Assembly (NCBI GenBank): GCA_035629775.1
Contig: DASPHG010000062.1
Span: 10,090 to 74,089 of the forward strand
Length of the DNA: 64,000 nt
Reading direction: 5' to 3'
From: DASPHG01 sp035629775
Lineage (GTDB): Bacteria > Actinomycetota > Thermoleophilia > Solirubrobacterales > Thermoleophilaceae
The position numbers and the translations under genes are program-made. This document shows positions 39,280-47,516 of the stretch, piece by piece (position 1 is the first letter of the stretch; every line of letters begins with the position of its first letter). The notes below the pieces were generated by a model. That model was not told the origin of the DNA, searched no databases, and worked only from the letters and a program-made list of their open reading frames with translations.

Positions 39280-41016
39280 GTGGGAGCACTCAAGCAGATC
39301 GTCCTGCTGGCACTGCTGGCATTCGTGCCGGCCGCGTCGGCGCACGCCCAGCAGTACGGCGCCCTCGAGTTCCCGCGCGACGAGCACGAGCACGTCGACG
39401 GCTGGAACTTCTGGTGGGGCGCCGCGGACCTCACGACGGAGTCGGGGAACCGGTACACGGTGGGCGTCGCGTTCGACTCGCTGTACGGCGTCGGCCTGAC
39501 CGGGCACCAGGTTCTGCCGCAGCAGGGGCCGTACGCGGACCGCGCGATCAACACGATGGACGGCCCCGAGGAGTGGGGCCACGGCGCCCAGGCCCATGGG
39601 CGCTTCGTCACGAAGATGAGCAATCACGTGCCGGGCACCCGCACGCCGCTCGTCGGCACCACCCGTGACCTGTTCGACGGGGGCAAGGAGATCGGCCGCT
39701 GGGAGCGCACGACGATGGAGCGCGAGTCGTATCGCCTCAAGCTCGACAACGACGAGGCGCGCGTGCACCCGACCGGCGAGAACGTCAGCCTCGACGTGGA
39801 GCTCGACGCCGATATGCACAGCCCGCCGTTGCTCGCGGGCGGCACCGGGACCTGGTGGTACGGGATTCCCGAGAACCACGACTACCCGTCGCGCTCCTAT
39901 CACTACGTCCAGGCTGCGAAGCACCTGACCGGGACGCTCGAGCTGGAGCAGCCCGACGGCTCGATCCTGCGCGAGAAGGTCGTGCCCGAGGCCTCGACGA
40001 TGATCATGGTCCGCGAGTACGACGCCTCTCCGGAGGACCTGTTCGCGGGTCTCGGGCGGGCGCAGGCCACGCAGATGCATCCGCGCTACGCGTCCTACTA
40101 CGAGGGCGGCATGCCGTGGGAGCTGGTCTTCCTCGACTTGAAGAACGGTGCGCAGCTGATGGTGGCGGTCATGGCGTTCCACGAGACGAAGAAGGGCACC
40201 GCCACGCCGGTCGTCGGCCAGGGCCAGCCGACGTACCAGGTCCTGTCAACCCTGCGCCTGCCCACGGGCGAGTCGGTGCCGCTCAACGACAAGCTGCGCG
40301 TCGAGCACCTCGACTACAGGCAGTCGATCGGCCGCGTGCCGACGTTCTGGGTTGCGGTCAAGGGGATCTGGCAGCAGGCGTGGAGGTACCGCATGAGCTA
40401 CCCGGGCGGGACCGAGGAGCTGCCGAACGGCGAGACGGTCGACGTGCCGGCATTCGACCTCGGCGTCGTGCCGCAGCTGGACGAGCCGGCGGTGGACGAC
40501 CGCGGCAACGGGAACACGCAGCGGTTCGCCTACCTGGCCGACGGCAACTACGGCGGCTGCCCCGTGCACGGCTTCGGCTGGTCCGAGCTGATCATCCAGT
40601 GGCGCGGCCGCGAGGAGCAGGACCCGTGGCGGACCGACGGCGGGCTGCCCGAGGTTCCGGCGGAGTGCGGCCCGCCGCCCACGCCGCCGGTCGGGCAACC
40701 GGGAGACATGGAGCCGGATCCGGGCGAGGCCCCGCCGCCGAGCATCGCGCCGGACCCCGGCTGTTCAGCCGGGCTCGGCACCCCGCGATGCGAGTACATC
40801 GCCACGACGCCCGTGGGGCTCGCGGGCTACGGCGCGGAGCCCGGCGGGTGGACGGCCACCATCTCGCCCGCGGACGGAGGCGAGCCGATCGTGATCAAGA
40901 GCCAGGGCGGCAACGAGCTGTACGCCTGCGGCACCGCCAGGCCGGGCGATCGGATCGTCGTCGAGGCCGAGGAGGGCTCGAACGTGTCCATCGGCAACCC
41001 CGGCATCTGCTTCTGA
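39280..41016 (+). CDS. secreted protein with CrtC/AttH-like lipocalin-type domains
   Basis: The 578-residue protein has a signal peptide (MGALKQIVLLALLAFVPAASAHAQ). The first ~400 residues resemble the AttH/CrtC two-lipocalin fold: DEHEHVDGWNFWWGAADLTTESGNRYTVGVAF, then TWWYGIPENHDYPSRSYHYV and YYEGGMPWELVFLDLKNGAQLMV. A Pro-rich linker and a ~90-residue Cys-containing C-terminal beta domain follow. CrtC-type proteins hydrate carotenoids; AttH function is unclear. Assignment is by pattern only. GGGGGAG precedes the GTG. The stop is 13 bp before the MpaB-type gene. Confidence 0.6.
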   Translation: MGALKQIVLLALLAFVPAASAHAQQYGALEFPRDEHEHVDGWNFWWGAADLTTESGNRYTVGVAFDSLYGVGLTGHQVLPQQGPYADRAINTMDGPEEWGHGAQAHGRFVTKMSNHVPGTRTPLVGTTRDLFDGGKEIGRWERTTMERESYRLKLDNDEARVHPTGENVSLDVELDADMHSPPLLAGGTGTWWYGIPENHDYPSRSYHYVQAAKHLTGTLELEQPDGSILREKVVPEASTMIMVREYDASPEDLFAGLGRAQATQMHPRYASYYEGGMPWELVFLDLKNGAQLMVAVMAFHETKKGTATPVVGQGQPTYQVLSTLRLPTGESVPLNDKLRVEHLDYRQSIGRVPTFWVAVKGIWQQAWRYRMSYPGGTEELPNGETVDVPAFDLGVVPQLDEPAVDDRGNGNTQRFAYLADGNYGGCPVHGFGWSELIIQWRGREEQDPWRTDGGLPEVPAECGPPPTPPVGQPGDMEPDPGEAPPPSIAPDPGCSAGLGTPRCEYIATTPVGLAGYGAEPGGWTATISPADGGEPIVIKSQGGNELYACGTARPGDRIVVEAEEGSNVSIGNPGICF

Positions 41017-41029
41017 GAGGAGAACTGCC

Positions 41030-41938
41030 GTGAACCCGGTCAAGCGCGCGATCATCGAGGACCTCGTCAAGCAGACGGGCCGCCACGACGAGCCGCACAT
41101 CTTCGGCGGCCCGCCCGGCGATGCGGGCCTGATCGGTCCCGACAGCATGTCCTGGGAGATCAACGGCGATATGGCGTCGGTCGTGATCGGTGGGCTCGGC
41201 GCGATCGTGATGGAGATCCTGCACCCGTCCGTCATGGCGGGCGTGCAGGACATGTCGAGCTATCAGGAGCAGCCCGAGCGCCGCGGCAAGACCACGTTCG
41301 GCTACGTGGTCACGACGACATTCGGGAACACGCAAGCCGCCACGCGGCTGATCAACGTCGTGAAGAAGATGCACGGCCAGGTCGAGGGGACGCGGCCCGA
41401 CGGCGTGCCCTACCGGGCGCTCGACCCCGAGCTGATCGGCTGGGTCCACACCTGCATCCCGTGGGCGATCATGACCGCGTACGAGCGCTACAACCGCCCG
41501 CTCACCGACGAGGAGAAGGATCGCTATCTGGGCGAGCAGGCTGTGATCGGCCGGATGGGCGGGGCCGGCGAGATCCCGGAGAGCGCGGCCGCCCTGCACG
41601 AGTACGTCGAGGCGATGCGGCCGAAGCTCGCCGTGACCCAGCAGACGCTGCAGTTCTTCGAGTTCCTGATGACGATGCCGTTCGGCGTCCCGCTGCCGGG
41701 GCCGCTGTCGCGGCCGGCGCACCGCTTCCAGGCCGAGGCGGGCATGAGCCTGATGCCCGCGTGGGCCCGGCGGATGACCGGGTTCGACAGCCTCGCTGTC
41801 GAGCGCCGGCTCGTCTACAACCCGTCGCTTGCCGCGTACGCGCGCGCGATCAGGTGGGCGTTCGGGACCCCGGCCTACAAGCGGCTGGCGGTGGAGCGGG
41901 CGGGCGGCGCCGACGCTGGGCTGGCCGCGGCGGCCTAA
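41030..41938 (+). CDS. MpaB/DUF2236 family oxygenase-like protein
   Basis: The 302-residue protein matches the DUF2236 (ER-bound oxygenase MpaB/latex-clearing-protein-related) family: VVIGGLGAIVMEILHPSVMAGV, ALDPELIGWVHTCIPWAIMTAYERYNRPLTDEEKDRYLGE, and a C-terminal PAWARRMTGFD. Family members bind heme through conserved His and cleave alkenes in isoprenoid chains. No signal peptide is seen. AGAGGAG precedes the GTG start. It is cotranscribed with the lipocalin-like protein, so oxidative cleavage plus binding of a hydrophobic isoprenoid or carotenoid is a reasonable guess, not shown. Confidence 0.8.
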   Translation: MNPVKRAIIEDLVKQTGRHDEPHIFGGPPGDAGLIGPDSMSWEINGDMASVVIGGLGAIVMEILHPSVMAGVQDMSSYQEQPERRGKTTFGYVVTTTFGNTQAATRLINVVKKMHGQVEGTRPDGVPYRALDPELIGWVHTCIPWAIMTAYERYNRPLTDEEKDRYLGEQAVIGRMGGAGEIPESAAALHEYVEAMRPKLAVTQQTLQFFEFLMTMPFGVPLPGPLSRPAHRFQAEAGMSLMPAWARRMTGFDSLAVERRLVYNPSLAAYARAIRWAFGTPAYKRLAVERAGGADAGLAAAA

Positions 41939-41954
41939 CCGCGGCGCACCGCCG

Positions 41955-42449
41955 TCAGTCGCGCCCGGTGGCGAGGTTGTGCGTGACGACGCCGCTGTTC
42001 GGCAGCTTGTCCGCCCCGTTTGGCTTGTCCGGCGTGACGACGATCCAGCGCCAGCCGTACCGTGTCGGGTGTCCGAAGATCTCCATGTCGAACTTGAAGC
42101 TGTAGCTCTTCTTCGAGTGCTTCGTGAGCTTCGCGGGGCCGCGACGCTTCGGGCCCTCCTCGGTGTATTGGTACATCCCAGCCTTCCGGCCCAACTTCGC
42201 GACGAAGAAACTGGGGCGCCCGCTGGTGCCGCCGATCTCGAGGCGCAGCGACTTGACGCCGCCGGCCTTCCAGCCCCTGACGCGGTGCTTGACGACGTCG
42301 CGCCCGGCATGGCCGACGGTGGCCGACCTGAGGTCGAATGGGCCGCCGTTGTGGTCGCCGCGGGCGTCCGACTTCTGGGTCCTGTCGGCCATGGCGAGGG
42401 ACGCGGTGGCGGCGAGGCCGAGCGTGAGGAGGGGGAGAACGATTCGCAT
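41955..42449 (-). CDS. secreted protein of unknown function
   Basis: I recognise no family. The 164-residue product has a signal peptide (MRIVLPLLTLGLAATASLAMA). The mature domain is basic and beta-rich (DLRSATVGHAGRDVVKHRVRGWKAG, RPSFFVAKLGRKAGMYQYTE, FDMEIFGHPTRYGWRWIVVTPD). It convergently faces the MpaB-type gene with a 16-bp gap. TAACGT 8 nt upstream of the ATG suggests leaderless expression. Confidence 0.65.
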   Translation of the reverse strand: MRIVLPLLTLGLAATASLAMADRTQKSDARGDHNGGPFDLRSATVGHAGRDVVKHRVRGWKAGGVKSLRLEIGGTSGRPSFFVAKLGRKAGMYQYTEEGPKRRGPAKLTKHSKKSYSFKFDMEIFGHPTRYGWRWIVVTPDKPNGADKLPNSGVVTHNLATGRD

Positions 42450-42457
42450 GCGGCACG

Positions 42458-42463
42458 ACGTTA
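42458..42463 (-). promoter_or_regulatory. -10-like hexamer TAACGT for a leaderless start
   Basis: TAACGT lies 8 nt before the ATG at 42449. No Shine-Dalgarno is seen. Confidence 0.4.
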
Positions 42464-42483
42464 GTCGCGCGGACGGCGCGTGT

Positions 42484-44643
42484 TCAGACCAGCGCCGTCT
42501 CGGCAGCAGCGCCGTCCGCGCGGTCCGGGTGGGGCTCAATAGTTTCCGTGCGTCCCTCGAGCGAGATGTTCGGGAGGGCCCGATCGAGCCAGCCCGGGAG
42601 CCACCACGCGCGGTCTCCGAGCAGCGTGACGACAGCAGGCGCGATGACCATCCGAACGATCAGGACGTCGATCAGGATTGCCAGGCCCAGGCCGAGGCCG
42701 AACATCTTTCCGATCGTGTCCGGGGCCGTGACGAAGCTCAGGAACACGGCCGACATGATCAGGCCGGCGAACACGACGACCTTTCCGATGCGTCCCATCC
42801 CGTGGATCACGCTCTCGCGGGGCCGGTCTCCCTCACCGTAGGCCTCGTGAATCCGGCTGAGTAGGAAGACGTTGTAGTCCATGCTCAGCCCGAACAGGAT
42901 CGCGAACAGCATCACCGGCAGGAACGAGATGATCGGGACGCCCGAGTCCGCGCCGATCAGGCTCGCGCCGATTCCCTCCTGGAACACCGCGACCACCACT
43001 CCGTAGGCGGCGGCGACCGAGAGCAGGTTGAACACGGCCGAGACCAGCGGGATCCACAGCGAGCGGAACACCGCCACGAGCAACAGGACCGACAGGCCGA
43101 TCACGACGGCGATGAACAGCGGTAGGCGTCCGGCGACCTTGTCGGAGATGTCCTCGAAGCCCGCCGTGTTGCCGCCTACGTAGACCTTCAAGGGCGTGTT
43201 CGCGGTCGCCTCCGGGATCACGCTGGTGCGGAGGCGGTCGAGTAGCGCGGAGGTCTCCGCATCCTGGGGCGCGGTCTCGGGGATGGCGAAGATCGTGGCC
43301 ATCTCACCGTCGTCGCTGAGCGACGGCGGAGCCACCGAGGCCATGCCTCGCGTGTCGGCAACCGCCTGCTCGAGCCTGCTCAGCTGCTCCTTCGTCTCCG
43401 GTGCGCCCTTGGGTATGTCGACGGCGAGCAGGAATGGCCCGTTGGAGCCTGGGCCGAACGCCTCGGTGAGCTGGTCGTAGGCCACGCGCTGCGTGCGCGA
43501 CTCGGGCTGGTTGCCGTCGTCGGGCTGGCCGATCCGCATCTCTATGACCGGGAAGGCGAAGACCAGAAGCAGGGCCACGCCTGCCGCGATCGACACCCAC
43601 GGCCGGCGAGTGACGGCCTCTCCCCAGCGGGTGAATGCCGGCGATACCTGGACGTGCTCGGCCTTCTTCGGGACCAGCTTGCGTCCGAATGCGCCCATCA
43701 TGATCGGCAGGATCGTCAGAGCCGATACGACCACCGCGCCGACCGCAATGGCCGCTCCGACGCCCATCTTGCCGACGTAGGGGACGCCGATCACCAGCAG
43801 GCCAGCGATGGCGACCATCACCACAAGGCCCGCGGCGACGACCGTGGTGCCGGAGGTGGCGGCTGAGCGCGCCGCCGCCTCCTGCAACGTGTCACCCGCC
43901 GCGCGCTGTTCCCGGTAGCGGCCGATGATCAGCAGCGCGTAGTCGATCCCGGCTCCGAGGCCGAGCATCACCGCGATCGTGGCCGCGAAAGTGGGTAGGC
44001 CCAGCGGTGACGCCAGTGCTGCCAGGAGGATCTGGCCCGCGGCGACGCCGAATAGCGCGCCGATGAGCGTCGCGCCCATCGCCCACCCGGAGCGGAAGAG
44101 GAGGGTGAGGAGCACGATCGCTATCAAGACGCCGATGAGCTCACCGACGGGCGTCTCCTGTTCGGCCGCCAGGTCGACCAGGTAGCCGCGCGCCTCCACC
44201 TGGACCTCGGGCTCGGCGGTCTCGCTGGCCTCGAGCAGTGCCTCGCCGTCTGCCTTCTCGATCTCGCCGGGCTCCACGGAGTAGCGCACATCGACCGCCG
44301 CCAGGCGCCCGTCGTCTGACACCTGACCGCCCTCGAACGGGTCAGCCACCAGCTCGACGCCATCGAGGTCGCGAACCTCGGCGAGCGCGTCATCGATCGC
44401 GGCCTTGGGCGCAGGGTCGGACAACTTGCCGTCGTCGACGGTGAAGACGAGCGTCGAGTCCGCGCCGCCGAATGCAGGGGAGTGCGCCTGAAAGAGGTCG
44501 ATCGCCTCCTGGGACTCGGTCCCCGGGAGCGAGTAGTCGTCACTGGCCCCGCCCCCGGCGCTCGCGGCGAGGATCAACAGCACCAGGACGCCGACCGCGG
44601 CTGCGAGGCCTCGCTTCCACCGCGACGCCAGGGTGCGCGCCAT
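42484..44643 (-). CDS. MMPL/RND-superfamily transporter
   Basis: The 719-residue membrane protein has the duplicated RND plan. TM1 (GLAAAVGVLVLLILAASAG) is followed by an extracytoplasmic domain and a five-TM block (VGELIGVLIAIVLLTLLFRSG...MLGLGAGIDYALLIIGRYREQRA). The same plan repeats after ~365 (SVLLLVAVFRSLWIPLVSAVFN...FGLSMDYNVFLLSRIHEAY). The paired GxDYAL/SMDYNV Asp-Tyr motifs are the proton-relay signatures of MMPL proteins. These export lipids or small hydrophobic molecules; no biosynthesis gene nearby identifies the substrate. The start is not supported by a ribosome-binding site. Confidence 0.88.
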   Translation of the reverse strand: MARTLASRWKRGLAAAVGVLVLLILAASAGGGASDDYSLPGTESQEAIDLFQAHSPAFGGADSTLVFTVDDGKLSDPAPKAAIDDALAEVRDLDGVELVADPFEGGQVSDDGRLAAVDVRYSVEPGEIEKADGEALLEASETAEPEVQVEARGYLVDLAAEQETPVGELIGVLIAIVLLTLLFRSGWAMGATLIGALFGVAAGQILLAALASPLGLPTFAATIAVMLGLGAGIDYALLIIGRYREQRAAGDTLQEAAARSAATSGTTVVAAGLVVMVAIAGLLVIGVPYVGKMGVGAAIAVGAVVVSALTILPIMMGAFGRKLVPKKAEHVQVSPAFTRWGEAVTRRPWVSIAAGVALLLVFAFPVIEMRIGQPDDGNQPESRTQRVAYDQLTEAFGPGSNGPFLLAVDIPKGAPETKEQLSRLEQAVADTRGMASVAPPSLSDDGEMATIFAIPETAPQDAETSALLDRLRTSVIPEATANTPLKVYVGGNTAGFEDISDKVAGRLPLFIAVVIGLSVLLLVAVFRSLWIPLVSAVFNLLSVAAAYGVVVAVFQEGIGASLIGADSGVPIISFLPVMLFAILFGLSMDYNVFLLSRIHEAYGEGDRPRESVIHGMGRIGKVVVFAGLIMSAVFLSFVTAPDTIGKMFGLGLGLAILIDVLIVRMVIAPAVVTLLGDRAWWLPGWLDRALPNISLEGRTETIEPHPDRADGAAAETALV

Positions 44644-44770
44644 GCGCGCTAGAAGCTGGGAGATGCTTGCCTTCCGAGCCGGGGCCAGCCGACAGTCTGA
44701 GGGCGAAGCCACCGGGCGGGTGGCATCGTTAACGGGAGAGCCCCGAGCGCGGGACCGTACAAGCTTGGCA

Positions 44771-44817
44771 GGTCGTTCGGGACCGAGCCTGGATGGCGAG
44801 GGCCGGAATCGAACCGG
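44771..44817 (-). repeat. duplicated 3' end of tRNA-Phe, distal copy (47 bp)
   Basis: This is a perfect copy of 44849-44895. It contains the last 23 nt of tRNA-Phe before the discriminator (T-arm and 3' acceptor strand) plus the discriminator and 23 nt of flank. The copies are offset by 78 bp. This is the pattern left by site-specific integration or by a local tandem duplication. Confidence 0.75.
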
Positions 44818-44848
44818 ATGTGAGGCCGGAGGCCGAGCGACGGTCGCC

Positions 44849-44895
44849 GGTCGTTCGGGACCGAGCCTGGATGGCGAGGGCCGGAATCGAACCGG
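44849..44895 (-). repeat. duplicated 3' end of tRNA-Phe, tRNA-proximal copy (47 bp)
   Basis: This copy is continuous with the functional tRNA-Phe and would correspond to an attB-like core. The other copy lies 78 bp further downstream of the tRNA. No integrase gene remains nearby. Confidence 0.75.
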
Positions 44896-44944
44896 CGACA
44901 CCACGATTTTCAGTCGTGTGCTCTACCAACTGAGCTACCTCGCC
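44872..44944 (-). tRNA. tRNA-Phe (GAA)
   Basis: The full cloverleaf folds. The acceptor pairs GGCGAGG with CCTCGCC and the D stem GCTC with GAGC. The anticodon arm is CACGA-CTGAAAA-TCGTG with anticodon GAA. The T arm is GCCGG-TTCGATT-CCGGC, and the discriminator is A. It is 73 nt and CCA is not encoded. It lies 14 bp after the stop of the small charged protein gene on the same strand and may be cotranscribed from that gene's promoter. Confidence 0.97.
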
Positions 44945-44958
44945 GCGCGCGGCAGATC

Positions 44959-45183
44959 CTAGCCGCGCTTGCGAGGGCCCCTGAGCGACTTCTTCAGCGA
45001 GGCGCGCTCGGCCTTCTCGCGCGGCGTGCTCTGCTTTCGCTGCTCGGAAACGCCCTTCTCGCCCTGCTTCCCGGGCTTTTCGCCGCGCCGGATCGCGGCG
45101 AGACGTTCCTTCCGCTCGGCGTCGAACGGCGGTGCCGGGATGAGCTCTTCGCGATCTTCTTCGTCCTTGGGTTCGTCAGCCAT
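44959..45183 (-). CDS. small highly charged protein
   Basis: I do not recognise a family. The 74-residue product (MADEPKDEEDREELIPAPPF...KKSLRGPRKRG) has an acidic N-terminus and a very basic Lys/Arg-rich C-terminus. It has no membrane segment and is probably disordered. A TATGCT hexamer 7 nt upstream of this ATG supports expression and the start. An alternative ATG lies 12 nt earlier. It directly precedes tRNA-Phe. Confidence 0.6.
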   Translation of the reverse strand: MADEPKDEEDREELIPAPPFDAERKERLAAIRRGEKPGKQGEKGVSEQRKQSTPREKAERASLKKSLRGPRKRG

Positions 45184-45190
45184 GGGGACG

Positions 45191-45196
45191 AGCATA
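45191..45196 (-). promoter_or_regulatory. -10-like hexamer TATGCT for a leaderless start
   Basis: TATGCT is 7 nt before the ATG at 45183 and lies in the palindrome GCATATGC (45192-45199). It probably drives the small protein and tRNA-Phe. Confidence 0.45.
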
Positions 45197-45244
45197 TGCG
45201 CCCGTTTGCGCAAGATTCGCGTCAGACCGAGCGTTGTCGTGGGC

Positions 45245-47476
45245 ATGAGGATGCGAAAGGCGTTCATTGCGACCATGCTCGTGCTCGTCAGCCTGCTCGG
45301 GGTGGTGGCCGCGAGCGCGCAGGCGAAGAACGGCGTCTCGCTGCACGTCCTCTCGAACCGGGCCGACCTGATCTCCGCCGGTGACGCGCTGGTCGAGGTC
45401 AAGCTCCGCGACGGCATCGACCCCGAGAGGGTCGTCGTCAGGGAGGGCCGGCGCAACGTCACGGATGCCTTCGCACTCGGCCAGAACGACCGCTTCATGG
45501 GCCTCGTCGACGGCCTGAACGTCGGCAAGAACGTCTTCCGCGCGCACCTGCGCGGCAAGAAGAAGCGCACGCTCGACAAGCTCGTCGTGACCAACCACCC
45601 GAACGGCGGGCCGGTCTTCTCGGGTCCGCAGGTCCAGCCGTGGGTGTGCCAGGAGGATGCGGTCGACGCCCAGTGCAACCAGCCCGCCGAGTACGAGTTC
45701 CAGTACATGAACTCGAACGGCTCGTTCGCGGTCTACGACCCGGAGAACCCGCCCTCAGACGTCGCCACGACGACGACCGACGAGGGCAAGACCGTGCCCT
45801 ACATCGTCCGCGTCGAGACGGGCTACCAGAACCGCGACCAGTACCGGATCGCCGTCCTCTACGACCCGTCGAAGCCCTTCACTCCGGGGAGCCCCCAGGA
45901 CGGCTTCAACCACAAGCTTCTGATCACCCACGGCGCCAGCTGCGGCATCGAGCGCCAGGCCGGCTCCGCGCCCGACGTGATGAACACGACTGCGCTCGCG
46001 AACGGGTTCGCGGTGATGTCCACGGCGCTCAACAACGCCGGGCACAACTGCAACATCCTCACCCAGGCCGAGTCGATGGTGATGGCGAAGGAGCGCCTCG
46101 TCGAGCAGTACGGCGAGCTCCGCTACACGATCGGCACCGGCTGCTCGGGCGGCTCGCTCACCCAACAGCAGGTCGCCAACGCCTACCCGGGGATCTACCA
46201 GGGCATCCTGCCCGCCTGCTCGTTCCCGGACGCCTGGTCCACCGGTCAGCAGCTCGCCTCGTACAACCTGCTTCGCCGCTACCTCGAGAACCCGGCCCTG
46301 TGGGCGCCGGGCGTCACCTGGGAGCCCGCGTCGATCGGGGCCGTCGAGGGCCACCCGAACCACGTCAACTCGATCGTCTTCGACACCGTCTACTGGACCT
46401 CGCTCGGCGTGCCGGACGACGGGTGCCCGGGTGTGCCGACAGAGCAGGTCTACAACGCCGAGTCGAACCCGGGCGGCGTCCGCTGCACGCTCGCCGACTA
46501 CATGGTCAACGTGTTCGGCCCGCGGCCGAAGGCGCTCTGGACCCCGCAGGAGAAGGCGGTCGGGCGAGGCTTCGCCGGCCTGCCGCTGGGTGACGAGGGT
46601 GTCCAGTTCGGCCTGGTCGCGCTGCAGAAGGGCCTGATCACGCCGGACCAGTTCGTCGACCTGAACGTGAAGGTCGGCGGCGTGGACATCGACATCAACC
46701 ACACCGCCGAGCGGATCGGCGCGACGCAGCCGGCGCTGACGCGCGCATACCGCAGCGGCGCGATCAACCAGGGCAACAACCTCGACAAGGTCGCGATCAT
46801 CGACCTGCGCGGCCCGGATCCGGGCGCGTTCCACGACGCCTACCGCTCGTGGGCGACGCGCGCGCGGATCGAGCGCGAGCAGGGCCACTTCAAGAACCAC
46901 GTCATCTGGGTCGGCCACGTTCCGCTGATGGGCGACCCGGGCTTCGTCAGTGAGGGCATCCTCGCCATGGACCGCTGGCTCGCCGCGGTTGAGAAGGACA
47001 AGAGCCGCAAGCCGCTCCTCGCGAAGATCGTCGCCAACCGGCCCGATGACATCCAGGACCGCTGCTCGCAGGTCCCGGGCGTCGAGGCCGTCAAGGTCCC
47101 GGGCCTCGGGCGCGTCTGCGAGCACGACCAGCTCCAGACCCGCTACGGCACCCCCATCACCGCGGCCGGCGAGAGCATCGCGACTGACACCAACCAGTGT
47201 GTGCTGAAGCCGCTTCGCCGCGTCGACCACTACCCGGTCGAGTTCACGGACGAGCAGTGGGCTTTGCTCCAGGCGACGTTCCCCACGGGCGTCTGCGACT
47301 GGTCACAGCAGGGGATCAGCCAGCAGGACACGATCCCGTGGCAGACCTACCAGAAGGACGCCGCCGGCAAGCATGTGATCTACGGCGGCATGCCGCTCGG
47401 CGCCGCGCCGCGCCGGTCGGGCTTCGGCCTGACGAGCAAGGCGTTCCGCGGCTGGCGCAGCGCAGTCGCGGGCTAG
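45245..47476 (+). CDS. secreted DUF6351 family protein, tannase/esterase-like alpha/beta hydrolase
   Basis: The 743-residue protein has a signal peptide (MRMRKAFIATMLVLVSLLGVVAASAQA). An Ig-like N-terminal domain (VSLHVLSNRADLISAGDALVEVKL) is followed by a large hydrolase-like core. The core has HKLLITHGASCGIERQ, a serine elbow with adjacent Cys (IGTGCSGGSLTQQQ) and many Cys. The whole fits the DUF6351 family of actinobacteria and proteobacteria, which has no established activity. The GCSGGS elbow resembles the Cys-Ser motif of tannases and feruloyl esterases. The gene ends just before a strong bidirectional hairpin. Confidence 0.78.
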   Translation: MRMRKAFIATMLVLVSLLGVVAASAQAKNGVSLHVLSNRADLISAGDALVEVKLRDGIDPERVVVREGRRNVTDAFALGQNDRFMGLVDGLNVGKNVFRAHLRGKKKRTLDKLVVTNHPNGGPVFSGPQVQPWVCQEDAVDAQCNQPAEYEFQYMNSNGSFAVYDPENPPSDVATTTTDEGKTVPYIVRVETGYQNRDQYRIAVLYDPSKPFTPGSPQDGFNHKLLITHGASCGIERQAGSAPDVMNTTALANGFAVMSTALNNAGHNCNILTQAESMVMAKERLVEQYGELRYTIGTGCSGGSLTQQQVANAYPGIYQGILPACSFPDAWSTGQQLASYNLLRRYLENPALWAPGVTWEPASIGAVEGHPNHVNSIVFDTVYWTSLGVPDDGCPGVPTEQVYNAESNPGGVRCTLADYMVNVFGPRPKALWTPQEKAVGRGFAGLPLGDEGVQFGLVALQKGLITPDQFVDLNVKVGGVDIDINHTAERIGATQPALTRAYRSGAINQGNNLDKVAIIDLRGPDPGAFHDAYRSWATRARIEREQGHFKNHVIWVGHVPLMGDPGFVSEGILAMDRWLAAVEKDKSRKPLLAKIVANRPDDIQDRCSQVPGVEAVKVPGLGRVCEHDQLQTRYGTPITAAGESIATDTNQCVLKPLRRVDHYPVEFTDEQWALLQATFPTGVCDWSQQGISQQDTIPWQTYQKDAAGKHVIYGGMPLGAAPRRSGFGLTSKAFRGWRSAVAG

Positions 47477-47480
47477 CGGC

Positions 47481-47516
47481 GGCGCAACGAACGGGGTCAG
47501 TCCCCGTTTGTTGCGC
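47481..47516. terminator. 16-bp-stem bidirectional hairpin (palindromic repeat copy)
   Basis: The arms GGCGCAACGAACGGGG and CCCCGTTTGTTGCGCC (one G-T wobble) flank TCAGT. It sits between convergent genes, and the DUF1080 gene's TGA lies in its loop. Its inner 31 nt match an intragenic copy at 18116-18146 at 28 positions, so it is both a terminator candidate and a dispersed repeat. Confidence 0.7.

Noticed and set aside
42484..44904. N-terminal extension of the MMPL protein through the tRNA-flank repeat
   Set aside because: The open frame continues upstream only because the two 47-bp repeat copies are open in that frame (duplicated SPVRFRPSPSRLGPERPA-like segment). MMPL similarity starts at the ATG at 44643.
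44771..44944. Second, partial tRNA gene
   Set aside because: The distal copy contains only the T-arm and 3' acceptor strand with no D-arm or anticodon arm, so it is a duplicated fragment, not a tRNA.
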